NCBI RefSeq assembly: GCF_014645515.1
Contig: NZ_BMLW01000018.1
Location: 1 to 64,000, forward strand
Direction of reading: 5' to 3'
DNA: 64,000 bases
Origin: Oceanobacillus neutriphilus
GTDB lineage: Bacteria > Bacillota > Bacilli > Bacillales > Amphibacillaceae
Numbering within the stretch: the stretch's first letter is position 1; every line of letters starts with the position of its first letter. Under the pieces are notes generated by a model, which had not been told where the DNA came from, did no database searches, and saw only the letters and a list, made by a program, of their open reading frames with translations. A program made the position numbers and the translations under genes. Below, piece after piece: positions 33,279 through 43,045 of this stretch.

Positions 33279-34713
33279 TCACCCCTCCCGCATTGACTGC
33301 AACTTCAGCCTGGTTACATCGTACAGTGATCTTCACACCATTCCCCGGTGAACTCTTAATATCAATTTCCCCCTTTAGTGTGTGGATTCGTTCCGACATA
33401 GAAGAAAGCCCAACACCTCGTTGTTTTTCTGTATTGATATCAAATCCAAGGCCATTATCTTCAATAATCAGAGTTACTTCCTCATCACAATCCAGGTGAA
33501 TGTTGACTTGACTTGCCTCACTATGACGTGCCACATTGTTAAGTGCCTCCTGGATAATACGAAAATAAGCCTCCTCAAAAATCGGTGGAATTTGCTTTTC
33601 ACCAGTTAACTTTAATTTCGCATCGATTGCGGTTTGCTCCTGCCACATTGCTATATAATCCGCTAAAGCATGGGATAGATCCTTCCCCTCTAGTACAACG
33701 GGACGCAATTCAAGAATTAACGCACTGAGTTCTGCGCGAGTCTGATGTAACAATTTTTCCGCTTTAAGCAAATGTTCCTTGGACAACTGCACATTTGTTT
33801 CAATTAAAAACCTGCTCGTATTGAGCCAAATAGAGGTGGCAAACAGCTGTTGTTTCACACTATCATGAAGTTCCCGTGCTAGCCGATTCCGCTCCTCAAG
33901 CGTCGCAAAATCCTGTTGCACCTGAAACAATCGGCGTAGCTTAAGCGCCATCTGATTTAGTCTCCGCGCAAGTTGCCCTAACTCATCTTTAGATGGGTCA
34001 TCTACTAGTTTCGTGAAATCCCCAAGACCCCATTCGTCCGTGGAGGATAAAATATTTCGAATCCTCTTCACCAAATTTCTTGAAGTAAAAATACCAAAAG
34101 TAATGCCAACAATTGCAGCTCCAAACAGAAAAATGAGTGTACTTAAACTAAAAAAGCGATACATACCCTTCCAGAAGTTTGTTGGTGAAAATACAATGTC
34201 TTCTGCCTTCACTACAAGCGTGCCGCGGACATCTTTTTCATTTGCAATCGGTACAACAATATAAACAATGCCATCTTTTTTTAAGCGGTATGTTTTCATT
34301 TCATGTGCCTCTGACGGTGTTAATGCTAGGGCAGCCTGCACGTCTGTTTAGACCTCCTTGGGCAGTTCGGACTGAATATCTATTTTCTTAAGTTCAGACC
34401 CTGACATAGCAATCATTTCCCCATCACGATCCATCACCGTCGAAAAACCCTCGAATTCCACGCCAATTTCAAGCTCCCAATCTTTTAAAGCTGTTTCCAA
34501 ATTGGTTTTATTAATGAAAGGGCCATTAAAATTATCAGACAGTATCTGTGCCTGTATGCCTGCCTGAAGTTCGAGAGCATGACCTTTGTTATACATAACA
34601 AAGCTGAAAAAAAGAACCAGTGCGATGACTTCAAGTACTAGCAGAACAATAAAGGTAATGAAAATATAATATAAAGTTAGTTTCCATTGTAAACGATGAT
34701 ATTTAAATCCCAT
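33235..34713 (-). pseudogene. Sensor histidine kinase gene interrupted by an in-frame TAA
   Basis: Read through, this is one kinase of about 490 residues. It has helix 1 (about 15-38), an extracytoplasmic domain, helix 2 (FSLSTLIFLFGAAIVGITFG), HAMP, HisKA_3 with EERNRLARELHDSVKQQ (phosphoacceptor His), and HATPase with EALNNVARHSE, DNGLGFD and GVGLSSMSER. A TAA at 34348-34350 splits the extracytoplasmic domain, with the same frame continuing at once on both sides. AAGGAGG ends just before the stop and a GTG follows three codons after the TAA start, so reinitiation could give a kinase lacking its N-terminal helix. It may be a pseudogene, a recent nonsense mutation, or a split gene. The start at 34713 has AAAGGA upstream. 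Confidence 0.8.
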
Positions 34714-34879
34714 AGTTGTTCCTTTCCATTGACCCACCTCCAGAATAATCGAAAACAAATATCTTAAAAATCTTACTGCCACAATTATTCACTATGTTTC
34801 AGCCCTTCCTCCCGTTTTTATCAATACAATAAGGAAAAATTTCTTATAAGGTTAAAGTATCGCCAAATAATAATTATAA

Positions 34880-35101
34880 AGGGTTCTTGAAATTATTACA
34901 TTTCCCGATAGTGGAGGTGGTTTCTTTACTGACATGACATATTTTTGGGATATAACCAAAAGCATTATTTATTCAGGGCTTGTTGGATATAATAGGTTCC
35001 CCCAACCACATCTGATGTCCAAAGCATTAGAAAACTTTTCTATGGATACAAGGTCTTTTATTATTTCGATCCATGTGTTGCCAATCTTTCAAGTTGTATA
35101 A
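34880..35101 (+). pseudogene. Unidentified coding-like relic
   Basis: A plus-strand frame without a start reads FPDSGGGFFTDMTYFWDITK then YNRFPQPHLMSKALENFSMD and TRSFIISI, ending in TAA. The composition is protein-like (aromatic- and glycine-rich, few rare codons), so it is probably a fragment of a larger enzyme. I do not recognise the family with confidence. Confidence 0.35.
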
Positions 35102-35210
35102 TTACCACGATTTTTTTGCTATGAAAATCAATTTTCTCTTTACATCCCCCATTTATGATATAGTATTTTCTGGCCCTTTTAACTGCCCTGTTTTAGTATT
35201 GCACGCGCTC

Positions 35211-35480
35211 TTAAAGTTTACGCAAATTCCAAACGACTTCTCCATGCTCAACCCATGTAATGTAATCTCGCTCGAAGCCTAATTTTTCAAGCACATTGGA
35301 GGAGGCAATATTCCTGGAGCCTACAATAACCAGATCCGAATCCGCCCAGTGGTGATAGCGGCTTCTAGAACAGCAGACGCGGCTTCAGTCGCATATCCAT
35401 TACCATGCACCCTGCTTACAAAATAATTCATAAGCGGGCTCAGTCTCCTCCAGAGCGGAACGACCGGTAATCAACTCGCA
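35211..35480 (-). pseudogene. GNAT acetyltransferase relic
   Basis: Two frames on the minus strand together give a GNAT C-terminal half: NYFVSRVHGNGYATEAASAV in one frame, then HHWADSDLVIVGSRNIASSN and VLEKLGFERDYITWVEHGEV in another, ending RKL and TAA at 35211. The VHGNGYATEA loop binds acetyl-CoA in RimJ/RimL-type enzymes. At least one frameshift and the loss of the N-terminus make it a pseudogene. Confidence 0.7.
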
Positions 35481-35578
35481 TCACCAAATGAAAACGCTTT
35501 CTTTTTTGACGTTATATAAACTAAAACCATTCTGTACTTATTTTAGTATCCATAGGCGCAAATGCCCCTTTCCATGGT

Positions 35579-35779
35579 TCAATTTCTCCCTCTAACGGGA
35601 ATTGCATAAGGGTACATAACGGCATTTCCGTTCATAGCTGTATTTGATGATCCCTGAAGCAGTAATGTCGAACGTTCTACTATAACCACGTTAAAACCGT
35701 GGCGATGCAGCAAGTAAGCGAGCACTGAGCTTACAATACTAGCACCTGAAATAAGCACACATATCGTTTTTTTCATCAT
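35579..35779 (-). pseudogene. N-terminal fragment of an FAD-dependent monooxygenase
   Basis: The 66-codon frame starts TICVLISGASIVSSVLAYLL then HRHGFNVVIVERSTLL, the Rossmann-type FAD-binding beta-alpha-beta of TetX/PHBH-like monooxygenases. ISGASIVSS is a degraded form of ISGASIAGP. The remaining 300 or so residues are missing. It is a relic that lies divergent from the TetR gene at 35981. Confidence 0.6.
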
Positions 35780-35799
35780 TATTATTCTTTACATACAAG

Positions 35800-35850
35800 T
35801 TGTATATAACATATACAATTTATTGCATATATAGTATATAATATATACAA
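35800..35850. promoter_or_regulatory. Probable TetR operator region (autoregulatory)
   Basis: TTGTATATAACATATACAA (35800-35818) is a 19-bp palindrome, followed by a further ATATATACAA half-site at 35841-35850. The half-site TTGTATATAAC recurs on the minus strand at about 40216-40206, upstream of the ABC exporter. It lies 130-180 bases before the TetR gene. Confidence 0.6.
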
Positions 35851-35980
35851 TGGTATTACAATCAGAAATTAATAAGTTTTTGCCCCTTTTTGAAAAAGTT
35901 AGATGGTGTAAAAGTTTTATACTCTTCTGCTACCTTGCAAAAAGAAAAAATGGGATTTAGAAAATATAGGAGGAAAAGAC

Positions 35981-36754
35981 ATGGACGACAATATAGATGA
36001 GCTATTACCCCGCGGTGTTGCACTCAGTTGGGGGTTAGGGAAACAGCCAAAAAGAGGGCCAAAAAGAGAATTAAGCATCGATCAAATCGTGGAAGTTGCC
36101 GTAACGATTGCTGATAAGGAGGGGCTTACTGCCGTCTCCATGAATAAGGTCGCAACATCACTCGGATTCACCCCAATGTCACTTTATCGATATATACCAA
36201 GTAAAGACGACTTACTCATTCTCATGCAAGATGCGGTATGTGATATTCCTAACCCAATAATAAAAGGAGATACCGATTGGCGTGGAAACCTTCGCAAATT
36301 TTTTCAGGCATTCGTTGGAATATATTTAGATCATCCATGGTTTGATGAAATTCCTATTTCCGGTGTCCCTATTTCCCCAAATAATCTCAAAGTCACGGAT
36401 TGGGCATTAGGTGGTATTCAACAGCTCCCCCTCAATGACCATGAAAGGATATCGTTTATATTGTTAATTAGTAATTATGCCCGTGGATGTGGAATGATCA
36501 AGCGGGATATGGCTCAGGCAATTCAGTCAGGTACCAGTCTCGGGGCGCTTAGTGGTCAAGATTACAGTAGTGCGCTAAAGCAATTGGTTAGTCCTGAACG
36601 CTTCCCAAATTTACAGCCAATCATTGCATCAGGTGTCTATACGGAGGAAAATAATCAAAATAACAATGTTGGGGATGATTTTGACTTTGGCCTTGAGCGG
36701 ATATTAGATGGTATTGGGCACTATCTTCATTTAAAAGAAAAAGATAAAGTGTAG
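35981..36754 (+). CDS. TetR/AcrR-family repressor of the adjacent exporter
   Basis: A 257-residue regulator. After a basic N-terminal extension (KQPKRGPKRELS) the TetR helix-turn-helix spans about residues 33-78 (VEVAVTIADKEGLTAVSMNK, LGFTPMSLYRYIPSKDDLL). The C-terminal domain of about 170 residues is of the TetR_C type seen in repressors of drug and antibiotic exporters. AGGAGG lies upstream of the ATG. It is convergent with the flavoprotein and ABC exporter genes and shares operator-like half-sites with the exporter promoter, so it probably represses them until a toxic compound binds. Confidence 0.88.
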   Translation: MDDNIDELLPRGVALSWGLGKQPKRGPKRELSIDQIVEVAVTIADKEGLTAVSMNKVATSLGFTPMSLYRYIPSKDDLLILMQDAVCDIPNPIIKGDTDWRGNLRKFFQAFVGIYLDHPWFDEIPISGVPISPNNLKVTDWALGGIQQLPLNDHERISFILLISNYARGCGMIKRDMAQAIQSGTSLGALSGQDYSSALKQLVSPERFPNLQPIIASGVYTEENNQNNNVGDDFDFGLERILDGIGHYLHLKEKDKV

Positions 36755-36770
36755 GTAAAAACAAAAAAAT

Positions 36771-36799
36771 GGGGACTGTCTCCAAATGTGAACAGCCCC
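36771..36799 (+). terminator. Terminator after the TetR gene
   Basis: GGGGACTGT and ACAGCCCC form a short GC-rich stem with a bulge, followed by TTTTA. It lies 17 bases after the TetR stop and may also serve the convergent flavoprotein gene. Confidence 0.6.
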
Positions 36800-36900
36800 T
36801 TTTAACCCTATTTTACAAAAAAGAAGCTCGACCATTTATTTAGAAATCAGATTCTAAATAAACTTTGTTTGCCTTGGAGAAACTGAAACTGATTTGCTCC

Positions 36901-38355
36901 CTATTTAAAGGAAGGAATATTCTCTGCTATTATATCTTCCAATTTTCGCCCGTGTGCTCCAGTGAGTTCACTGTGCCACTTTTTCCCTTCCTCTGACCCA
37001 TTAAGAATACTTTCCATCATACGTTGATTGATTATTTTACTTGGTGAAAACAATATTGCATTCACAGCCCAATATAGCGAATACAACTCGAAGTCACCTT
37101 GTGATGTAACTTGTTTAAGATATAGGTCAAAATACTTCTGGACAAAAGCAATTCCTTTCAAAGGGCGCCCTTCATATTCTACCCCCGGCCATTTTAAATC
37201 TGCAACGGCATTTAGCCACCAGATAGGTTCAATAATTTCCTGCAATCTTTGAAGTACCCTACGCTCAAAAGATGGCTGGGGGTTGGTACGTTGATCCCGT
37301 AAACAAGATTCCAGCACTTCTACTTCAACCGCTGCCATGGTCATCCCTTGCCCATAAATTGGATCAAAATTACATAATGCATCTCCAAGAACCAACAATC
37401 CGGATGGCCATCGTGGCATTTGCTCGAAACGATTACGAAACAATTCTTTAATTCTATAGCCTCTTGGAGTCGTAATCGGTTCAAGCTTTTTCCAAATATT
37501 TGCCATGATAGGATCTGCAAGATGGGCAACCTCCTGTTCATATTTTTCGGCATTCGTGGTAGGAAAGTTACCACCTATGTTCCAAAGTAGCACCTCCACA
37601 ATATTATTTTCAATCATGGCGAAAATCCCGGTATTTTGCTTCCGAACAGGCTGACCCTCAACATGAATGAGCGCCCATTTTTCTTCTGAATCTGCAGCAA
37701 TCTTATAATGACGTGTACTATATCCAAGCGAGACTTTTAAAACGTCTGCTTTTGGTATATCATATGCTAAATCCTGAAGCCAATTTACCAGTTTCGATTG
37801 ACGTCCACTTGCATCTATTACCATATCAGCTGTAATTACCTTCTGCAGATTAGATTGTCCACGTTCTCTTACACGGATACCAGTTACCATTTTCTGATCC
37901 TGACTCGTTTGTAAACCAATAACGTTTTGTTTAGCTAGAAAACGAACATGCGAGATTTCCTTCATGCGCCGACGTAAACCCCACTCTAGTAAAGCCCTGC
38001 TACACATAATGTCTTGTTCCGCATTTGACATGGTCAAAATTCCATATGGATTGGTAAACCGATAGATCTTGTTCAGTGATGAAGCAGCTCCTTGTGCAAG
38101 CAGATCATTGCTAATACCTGGAAAGTAATGCTCAATAATCATTTTCCCACGGGGTGTTAAACGATGTGGCTGAAATCCCTGCGGAACACCGGAGCGATTT
38201 TCAGGCTCTTCAGGAAAATCATCCCTGTCAACAATCAGAACCTCGTCATAATAATCTGAAAGTACTTTTGCTGCTAATAATCCTCCAATGCCCCCGCCAA
38301 TAATAATTGTCCGTTCCGTTTTCCCTTTTACAAGTGCAAAATTTACATCTGTCAT
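36901..38355 (-). CDS. FAD-dependent oxidoreductase (monooxygenase/halogenase-like)
   Basis: A 484-residue flavoprotein. GGGIGG (about residues 20-25) followed by a beta-alpha-beta ending VDRDDF is the ADP-binding motif. VIDASGR lies near residue 185. GDALCNFDPIYGQGMT (about 325-340) is the second FAD motif, as in group A monooxygenases, geranylgeranyl reductases and tryptophan halogenases. No halogenase WxWxIP motif is seen, so hydroxylation or reduction of a hydrophobic substrate is more likely. GGGAGGG precedes the ATG. It lies downstream of the ABC exporter genes on the same strand with about a 100-base gap, so it could modify the exported compound. Confidence 0.8.
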   Translation of the reverse strand: MTDVNFALVKGKTERTIIIGGGIGGLLAAKVLSDYYDEVLIVDRDDFPEEPENRSGVPQGFQPHRLTPRGKMIIEHYFPGISNDLLAQGAASSLNKIYRFTNPYGILTMSNAEQDIMCSRALLEWGLRRRMKEISHVRFLAKQNVIGLQTSQDQKMVTGIRVRERGQSNLQKVITADMVIDASGRQSKLVNWLQDLAYDIPKADVLKVSLGYSTRHYKIAADSEEKWALIHVEGQPVRKQNTGIFAMIENNIVEVLLWNIGGNFPTTNAEKYEQEVAHLADPIMANIWKKLEPITTPRGYRIKELFRNRFEQMPRWPSGLLVLGDALCNFDPIYGQGMTMAAVEVEVLESCLRDQRTNPQPSFERRVLQRLQEIIEPIWWLNAVADLKWPGVEYEGRPLKGIAFVQKYFDLYLKQVTSQGDFELYSLYWAVNAILFSPSKIINQRMMESILNGSEEGKKWHSELTGAHGRKLEDIIAENIPSFK

Positions 38356-38457
38356 GAAAACCCTCCCTTAGAATAAACACATATAATCAATCCTTCCTTC
38401 CCCATAGCGAAGGAAGGAACCTGGTTACTTACTAATTTTCAAGAATGTAGAATGCTT

Positions 38458-39252
38458 TTAGCGACTTCCTGCCTTACGAAGAAACGTCCATGTACACCAG
38501 ACATAAGAACCTAATAAAATTACAAGACACCAACCAAGCGCCCACCATACATTACTGTTATCAAGATTACCAGTAAGCAGTCCCCGAATCGCTTCAATTA
38601 CCGGTGTAATCGGTTGATTTTCTGCCACACCTTGAATCCAATTAGGCATGGTCTCCGTTGGGACGAATGCACTGGATAAATAAGGAACAAATAATAAGGC
38701 GAAACCATAGCTGCTTGCAACTGCAGGACTAGACGCAACAAGACCGATCGCAGCATAAAGCCAGGTAAATGTGAGAATAAATAGAACGATAATGCCTATC
38801 GCTCCTAGCCACTCCCAAAAGCTGGCATTGGATCGGAAACCTACTAACAACGCAACACCAATAACTACCCCGGTAGCCAAAAGATTACGTGCTAGACTAG
38901 CGACAACATGGCCTGTAATAACATGTATACTTTTAATCGGCATGGTGCGAAACCGTTCAATAATACCATTGGTCATATCTGCGGCCACATCCACAGCTGT
39001 GATTGATGAACCATATCCGGCACATAATAAAATGATACCCGGAACTACATAAGTGACGTAGTCTCCGCCCGGGTCTATTGCGCCACCAAACACATAGGTA
39101 AATAACAGCATAAGCATAATTGGTAAAGCGATAGCCATGACTAATGCTTCCGTGTTTCGTAAACTATGGCGAAGGCTTCGCCCAATAAAGACAGCATTTG
39201 TTGCACCAAGAGTAGCTGCTTTCGTTTCCGTCGTAATAGGAAAATTTGTCAT
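38458..39252 (-). CDS. ABC-2-type exporter permease (DrrB-like)
   Basis: A 264-residue membrane subunit with six helices. It begins in the cytoplasm (FIGRSLRHSLRNTEALVMAI), then a helix LPIMLMLLFTYVFGGAI, then PGIILLCAGYGSS. The segment SSPAVASSYGFALLFVPYLSSAFVP before MPNWIQGVAENQPITPVIEA is typical of DrrB/ABC-2 permeases of drug exporters. Its ATG overlaps the ATP-binding gene end by four bases, so the two are translated together and form a 2:2 transporter. It probably exports a hydrophobic antibiotic or toxic lipid. Confidence 0.9.
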   Translation of the reverse strand: MTNFPITTETKAATLGATNAVFIGRSLRHSLRNTEALVMAIALPIMLMLLFTYVFGGAIDPGGDYVTYVVPGIILLCAGYGSSITAVDVAADMTNGIIERFRTMPIKSIHVITGHVVASLARNLLATGVVIGVALLVGFRSNASFWEWLGAIGIIVLFILTFTWLYAAIGLVASSPAVASSYGFALLFVPYLSSAFVPTETMPNWIQGVAENQPITPVIEAIRGLLTGNLDNSNVWWALGWCLVILLGSYVWCTWTFLRKAGSR

Positions 39253-40136
39253 GATGATACCTCCTGTTTTTCGGTTGTTAAATCCAGAAATACGTCATCC
39301 ATTGTTGGTCGGCGGATACTAACACGTGCATCATCCGAAAAACTTCCATTATACTGATCAAGCACTCGTTTTAATCCCTCCATACTTCCATCGGTGGGGA
39401 ACTCACGGATAATTTGATCATTTTCATTTCTTAACTCTATCACTTCTCCACCAATCCGTGACTTTAATTCCTCGGCAGATCCTTGAGCCACTATATGCCC
39501 ATTTGCAATAACAGCAATTTCATCAGCAAGCTGATCTGCTTCTTCCAAATACTGTGTTGTAAGAAAAATGGTAATGCCACTTGCAGCAAGTTTTAAAACG
39601 ATATTCCAAAGCGCTTGTCGACTTCGAGTATCCAAACCCGTTGTTGGCTCATCAAGAAATAGTATGGATCGACCCACAACTAGGCTAATTGCAAGATCCA
39701 GACGACGACGCATACCTCCGGAAAAGGTTTTCATCCGTTTATGTGCGGCCTCGGCCAAGTCAAAATACTTGAGAAGCTCTGTTGCACGGATACGAGATTC
39801 CGAAGCAGAAAGCCCAGAGAGTCTTCCCATCATCTGTAAATTTTCTGTTGCTGTTAACATTTCATCAACCGCGACAGACTGTCCAGTAAGGCTGATCGAT
39901 TGTTTTACCCTTTCTTTATTTGTGACAACATCGTATCCTGCCACAAGAACACTCCCACTATCAGGTATAACGAGCGTGGACAAAATATTAATGAGCGTCG
40001 TCTTACCAGCACCATTTGGGCCAAGTAATGCGAACACTTTTCCTGTGGGTACATTTAGGTTGATATTTTTTAAAACAACCTGTTTTCCAAAACTCTTTCT
40101 TATACCAGATACTTCAATGGCAAATGCAGTAGCCAT
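39249..40136 (-). CDS. ABC exporter ATP-binding subunit (DrrA-like)
   Basis: A 295-residue nucleotide-binding subunit. Walker A is GPNGAGKTT (about residues 38-46), the signature is FSGGMRRRLDLA (about 137), and Walker B is ILFLDEPTTGLD (about 157), followed by the H-loop replacement LTTQYLEEAD. The C-terminal 60 residues are the extension typical of the daunorubicin-resistance DrrA family. I chose the ATG at 40136, nine bases after AGGAGG; the ATG three codons earlier lies in that site. The TetR-type operator at 40168-40214 lies just upstream. It is the first gene of the exporter operon. Confidence 0.92.
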   Translation of the reverse strand: MATAFAIEVSGIRKSFGKQVVLKNINLNVPTGKVFALLGPNGAGKTTLINILSTLVIPDSGSVLVAGYDVVTNKERVKQSISLTGQSVAVDEMLTATENLQMMGRLSGLSASESRIRATELLKYFDLAEAAHKRMKTFSGGMRRRLDLAISLVVGRSILFLDEPTTGLDTRSRQALWNIVLKLAASGITIFLTTQYLEEADQLADEIAVIANGHIVAQGSAEELKSRIGGEVIELRNENDQIIREFPTDGSMEGLKRVLDQYNGSFSDDARVSIRRPTMDDVFLDLTTEKQEVSS

Positions 40137-40167
40137 ATATATCATCCTCCTAGTTTTTTTATAATTA

Positions 40168-40214
40168 GTATATAACATACACTGTTTACTCAGTATACAA
40201 TGTACGTTATATAC
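40168..40214. promoter_or_regulatory. Probable TetR operator at the ABC exporter promoter
   Basis: GTATATAACATACACTG (40168-40184) and CAATGTACGTTATATAC (40198-40214) are 17-base half-sites matching at 15 positions, with a 13-base spacer. They share GTATATAAC with the site before the TetR gene at 35800-35850. Position 32 bases upstream of the ATPase start fits repression. Confidence 0.65.
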
Positions 40215-40399
40215 AATAGAATTGCAACAATAAATTTAAAATTTTTGTAGCCTTGGAATAAAGTTTTATTAACTTAACTTAATAAATCATGATAAAAAAT
40301 GTAATCGATCACATTATTCCCGCTAAAAAAGTAGGGGAATTTTCAAATTTCTCTGGCTTGGTCTCTGTACAACTTTGAAGAAGTATGCAAATTTTTTGC

Positions 40400-40990
40400 A
40401 AATTACTTCGGAGGTTTTTAAATGATCCTAGTAAAATCAATAAATATGATAAATCATTAGAAAATCATCAATTAGCAGTTACTATTGCTAAAAGTATTGA
40501 TGACACTTTCACTTATGCACTATGCTTGCAAAACATAGGGAAATTATATTCTAAGAAAAATGAATCGAATAAGGCTATCGAATATTATCTGAAGAGCTTT
40601 GAGATGCGGAAAAATAACTCCACAATAAAAAGATTATCCTTGTGTCCAGTTTAGTAAAGGAACACTACAATAATAATGATATAAACAAAGCTGAGCAGTG
40701 GTTAGATAGAGGATTGGAATTAGTTCGTTCACTTGATCATTCGGACTCTATTTACGTTTACGAATCTAAGGTATATATGCATTTAATTAATGGGGTGGGT
40801 TCTACATTTGAAGATTTAATTCTTAAACATGTATATCCATTTTTTAAAGAGAAACAGTTATACTATGAGCAATATCGTTATTTAAAATACTTGCAAAGTA
40901 CTATTTCGACAACAGGAAATATAAATTAGCTTCTACATATTTCGATCAGGCAAGTAATATCCCTACTATCGCTACATTCCTATTCCAATT
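40400..40990 (+). pseudogene. TPR-containing regulator relic (Rap/NprR-like)
   Basis: Three consecutive frames encode tetratricopeptide repeats. The first is KYDKSLENHQLAVTIAKSI with NIGKLYSKKNESNKAIEYYL. The second is LVKEHYNNNDINKAEQWLDR through YYEQYRYLKYL. The third is KLASTYFDQASNI. The order and sequence fit the TPR domain of peptide-responsive regulators such as NprR, PlcR-type or Rap proteins. The N-terminal DNA-binding or phosphatase part is missing, and frameshifts lie near 40650 and 40920. No ribosome-binding site. It is a decayed quorum-sensing-type regulator. Confidence 0.65.
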
Positions 40991-41027
40991 CAGTATAGAG
41001 TCATTTTCTACTAAATTTGAGCGTAAA

Positions 41028-41073
41028 AAACCCGAAGGTTCGGTGAGAATATACCGGGAAGACCTTCGGGTTT
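41028..41073 (-). terminator. glmS terminator
   Basis: AAACCCGAAGGT and ACCTTCGGGTTT form a 12-bp stem with a 22-base loop. On the minus strand it is followed by TTTTTTA. It lies about 70 bases beyond the glmS stop. Confidence 0.88.
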
Positions 41074-41145
41074 GGGAACGTTATTTTTTTATAAGGTACG
41101 TTAATTTTCTATCGGGACAATACATTAATATTTCCTTACCTGCAC

Positions 41146-42948
41146 CTATTCCACTGTAACACTCTTCGCCAAGTTACGTGGTTTATCCACATCACAGTCA
41201 CGATGAAGTGCTGCATAATAAGCCAGAAGCTGCATTGGAATAACACTTACCAATGGAGTTAACAGCTCGTGAACCGGAGGCAATACAAAAGCATCCCCAT
41301 CCTGTTCTAAGCCTTTTGAGCTGATGATAAGCGCATGTGCTCCACGGGCAACTACTTCCTGCACATTTCCGCGGATAGAGTAGTTTACATTTTCCTGTGT
41401 TGTTAAGGCGATAACTGGTGTACCATCTTCAATTAAAGCAATAGTTCCGTGCTTTAATTCTCCTCCAGCAAAACCTTCTGCCTGTATATAAGAGATTTCT
41501 TTCAGCTTCAATGCTGCTTCCTGAGCAACATGATAGTCTGTACTGCGGCCAATATAGAAAGCATTACGAGTTATAGCAAAATAATCTCTTGCTAACTGCT
41601 CAAGCTCTTCTTTCTGGTTTGTAATAACCTCCATTGCATTCGCTACAATAGCAAGCTCTTGTAATGGATCAAAATCTAATTTAATACCTTTTGCTCTCGC
41701 TGTATCTACCGCAAGAACTGCTAAAACAGCAATTTGTGCTGTGTATGCTTTTGTGGAAGCCACAGCAATTTCTGGTCCGGCATGTAAAGGTAAAGTATAA
41801 TTTGCTTCACGAGAAAGGGTTGATCCAGGCACGTTTGTTAATGTAAGTGCTGGATGTCCTAATTCTTTTATCTTAACTAATACGGCACGACTGTCTGCAG
41901 TTTCACCACTTTGGGAAATAAAGATAAATAATGGTTTTTCAGACAGCAGCGGCATGTTATATGAAAATTCACTTGCAACGTGGACTTCTACAGGAATGTT
42001 AGAAAGCTTTTCAAGAAATTCTTTTCCAACTAATCCGGCATGATAGCTTGTTCCTGCTGCAATGATATAAATGCGGTCTGCTTTTTGCATGGCTTTACGA
42101 ATATCTTTATCTAACTTTAATTCGCCTTTTTCATCCTGATATTCACGAATAATATTACGCATAACAATTGGCTGCTCATCAATTTCTTTCAGCATGAAAT
42201 GAGGATATGTTCCTTTTTCTGTATCACTTGCATCAATTTCCGCAATAAACGGCTCGCGTTCGATGACTTCTCCATCTAATGTCTGCACTTCTACAAAGCT
42301 GCGATTAACAAGAACAATTTCTTTGTCATAGATTTCCAAGTACTCGTTTGTTTCCTTCAACGTTGCCATTGCGTCACTGGCAATCAGGTTAAATCCTTCT
42401 CCTAATCCAACCAATAACGGACTTTTATTTTTGGATACATATAAAGTATCATGATCTTCTGCATCAATCAGGCCAATAGCATAAGAACCCTTTAGCAGGC
42501 TCATAGCTTCACCAAAAGCTTTTTTGGTATTTTTATGCTTTTCATAAAGTTTTTCAATAAGCTGTACGATGACCTCTGTGTCTGTTTCACTCACAAAGTC
42601 AACATCTTCCAGGAATTCTTTCTTTAGATCGATATAGTTTTCAATAACACCATTATGCACAATGGTAAAGCGTTCTGTTGAGCTTTGATGCGGGTGCGCA
42701 TTTTGCACACTTGGTACACCATGTGTAGCCCAGCGGGTGTGACCAATACCAATTGTAGCTTCCCCGCTGCTATCTACTTCTTCACGTAACGCCGCGATAC
42801 GTCCTTTTACTTTTGTTACGTGTACACCGTCTTCACCTAAAGTTGCAATACCTGCAGAGTCATAACCGCGATATTCTAATTTTTCCAAGCCTGTTAATAA
42901 AATTTCTTTCGTATCATTTTGTCCAATATAACCGACGATTCCGCACAT
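41146..42948 (-). CDS. glmS: Glutamine-fructose-6-phosphate aminotransferase
   Basis: A 600-residue enzyme making glucosamine-6-phosphate from fructose-6-phosphate and glutamine, the first step to UDP-GlcNAc for the cell wall. The N-terminal glutaminase domain starts MCGIVGYIG with catalytic Cys 2. HTRWATHG and HNGVIENY are also present. Two SIS sugar-isomerase domains follow ([25 protein letters not shown]), and the end is [13 protein letters not shown] place the start at 42948, eight bases after AAGGAGG; a reading from 43050 would cross the leader hairpin. Expression is controlled by the glmS ribozyme at 43046-43202. The gene has its own terminator. Confidence 0.97.
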   Translation of the reverse strand: MCGIVGYIGQNDTKEILLTGLEKLEYRGYDSAGIATLGEDGVHVTKVKGRIAALREEVDSSGEATIGIGHTRWATHGVPSVQNAHPHQSSTERFTIVHNGVIENYIDLKKEFLEDVDFVSETDTEVIVQLIEKLYEKHKNTKKAFGEAMSLLKGSYAIGLIDAEDHDTLYVSKNKSPLLVGLGEGFNLIASDAMATLKETNEYLEIYDKEIVLVNRSFVEVQTLDGEVIEREPFIAEIDASDTEKGTYPHFMLKEIDEQPIVMRNIIREYQDEKGELKLDKDIRKAMQKADRIYIIAAGTSYHAGLVGKEFLEKLSNIPVEVHVASEFSYNMPLLSEKPLFIFISQSGETADSRAVLVKIKELGHPALTLTNVPGSTLSREANYTLPLHAGPEIAVASTKAYTAQIAVLAVLAVDTARAKGIKLDFDPLQELAIVANAMEVITNQKEELEQLARDYFAITRNAFYIGRSTDYHVAQEAALKLKEISYIQAEGFAGGELKHGTIALIEDGTPVIALTTQENVNYSIRGNVQEVVARGAHALIISSKGLEQDGDAFVLPPVHELLTPLVSVIPMQLLAYYAALHRDCDVDKPRNLAKSVTVE

Positions 42949-42968
42949 GTCGATGTCCTCCTTGTTTG

Positions 42969-43022
42969 AAGGGGCAGGAACAAAAGACCGATTCGAAGCG
43001 AAGGGGCCCTGTTCTGCCCCTT
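42969..43022 (-). promoter_or_regulatory. Extra stable hairpin between the glmS ribozyme and start codon
   Basis: AAGGGGCAGAACA and TGTTCCTGCCCCTT pair with one bulged C around a 27-base loop that contains GGGCCCC. It is the most GC-rich structure in the leader. No T-run follows, so it is not an obvious terminator. It ends 6 bases before the AAGGAGG site. Confidence 0.6.
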
Positions 43023-43045
43023 TCTCGTGTTTGTTTTGATAAGAC

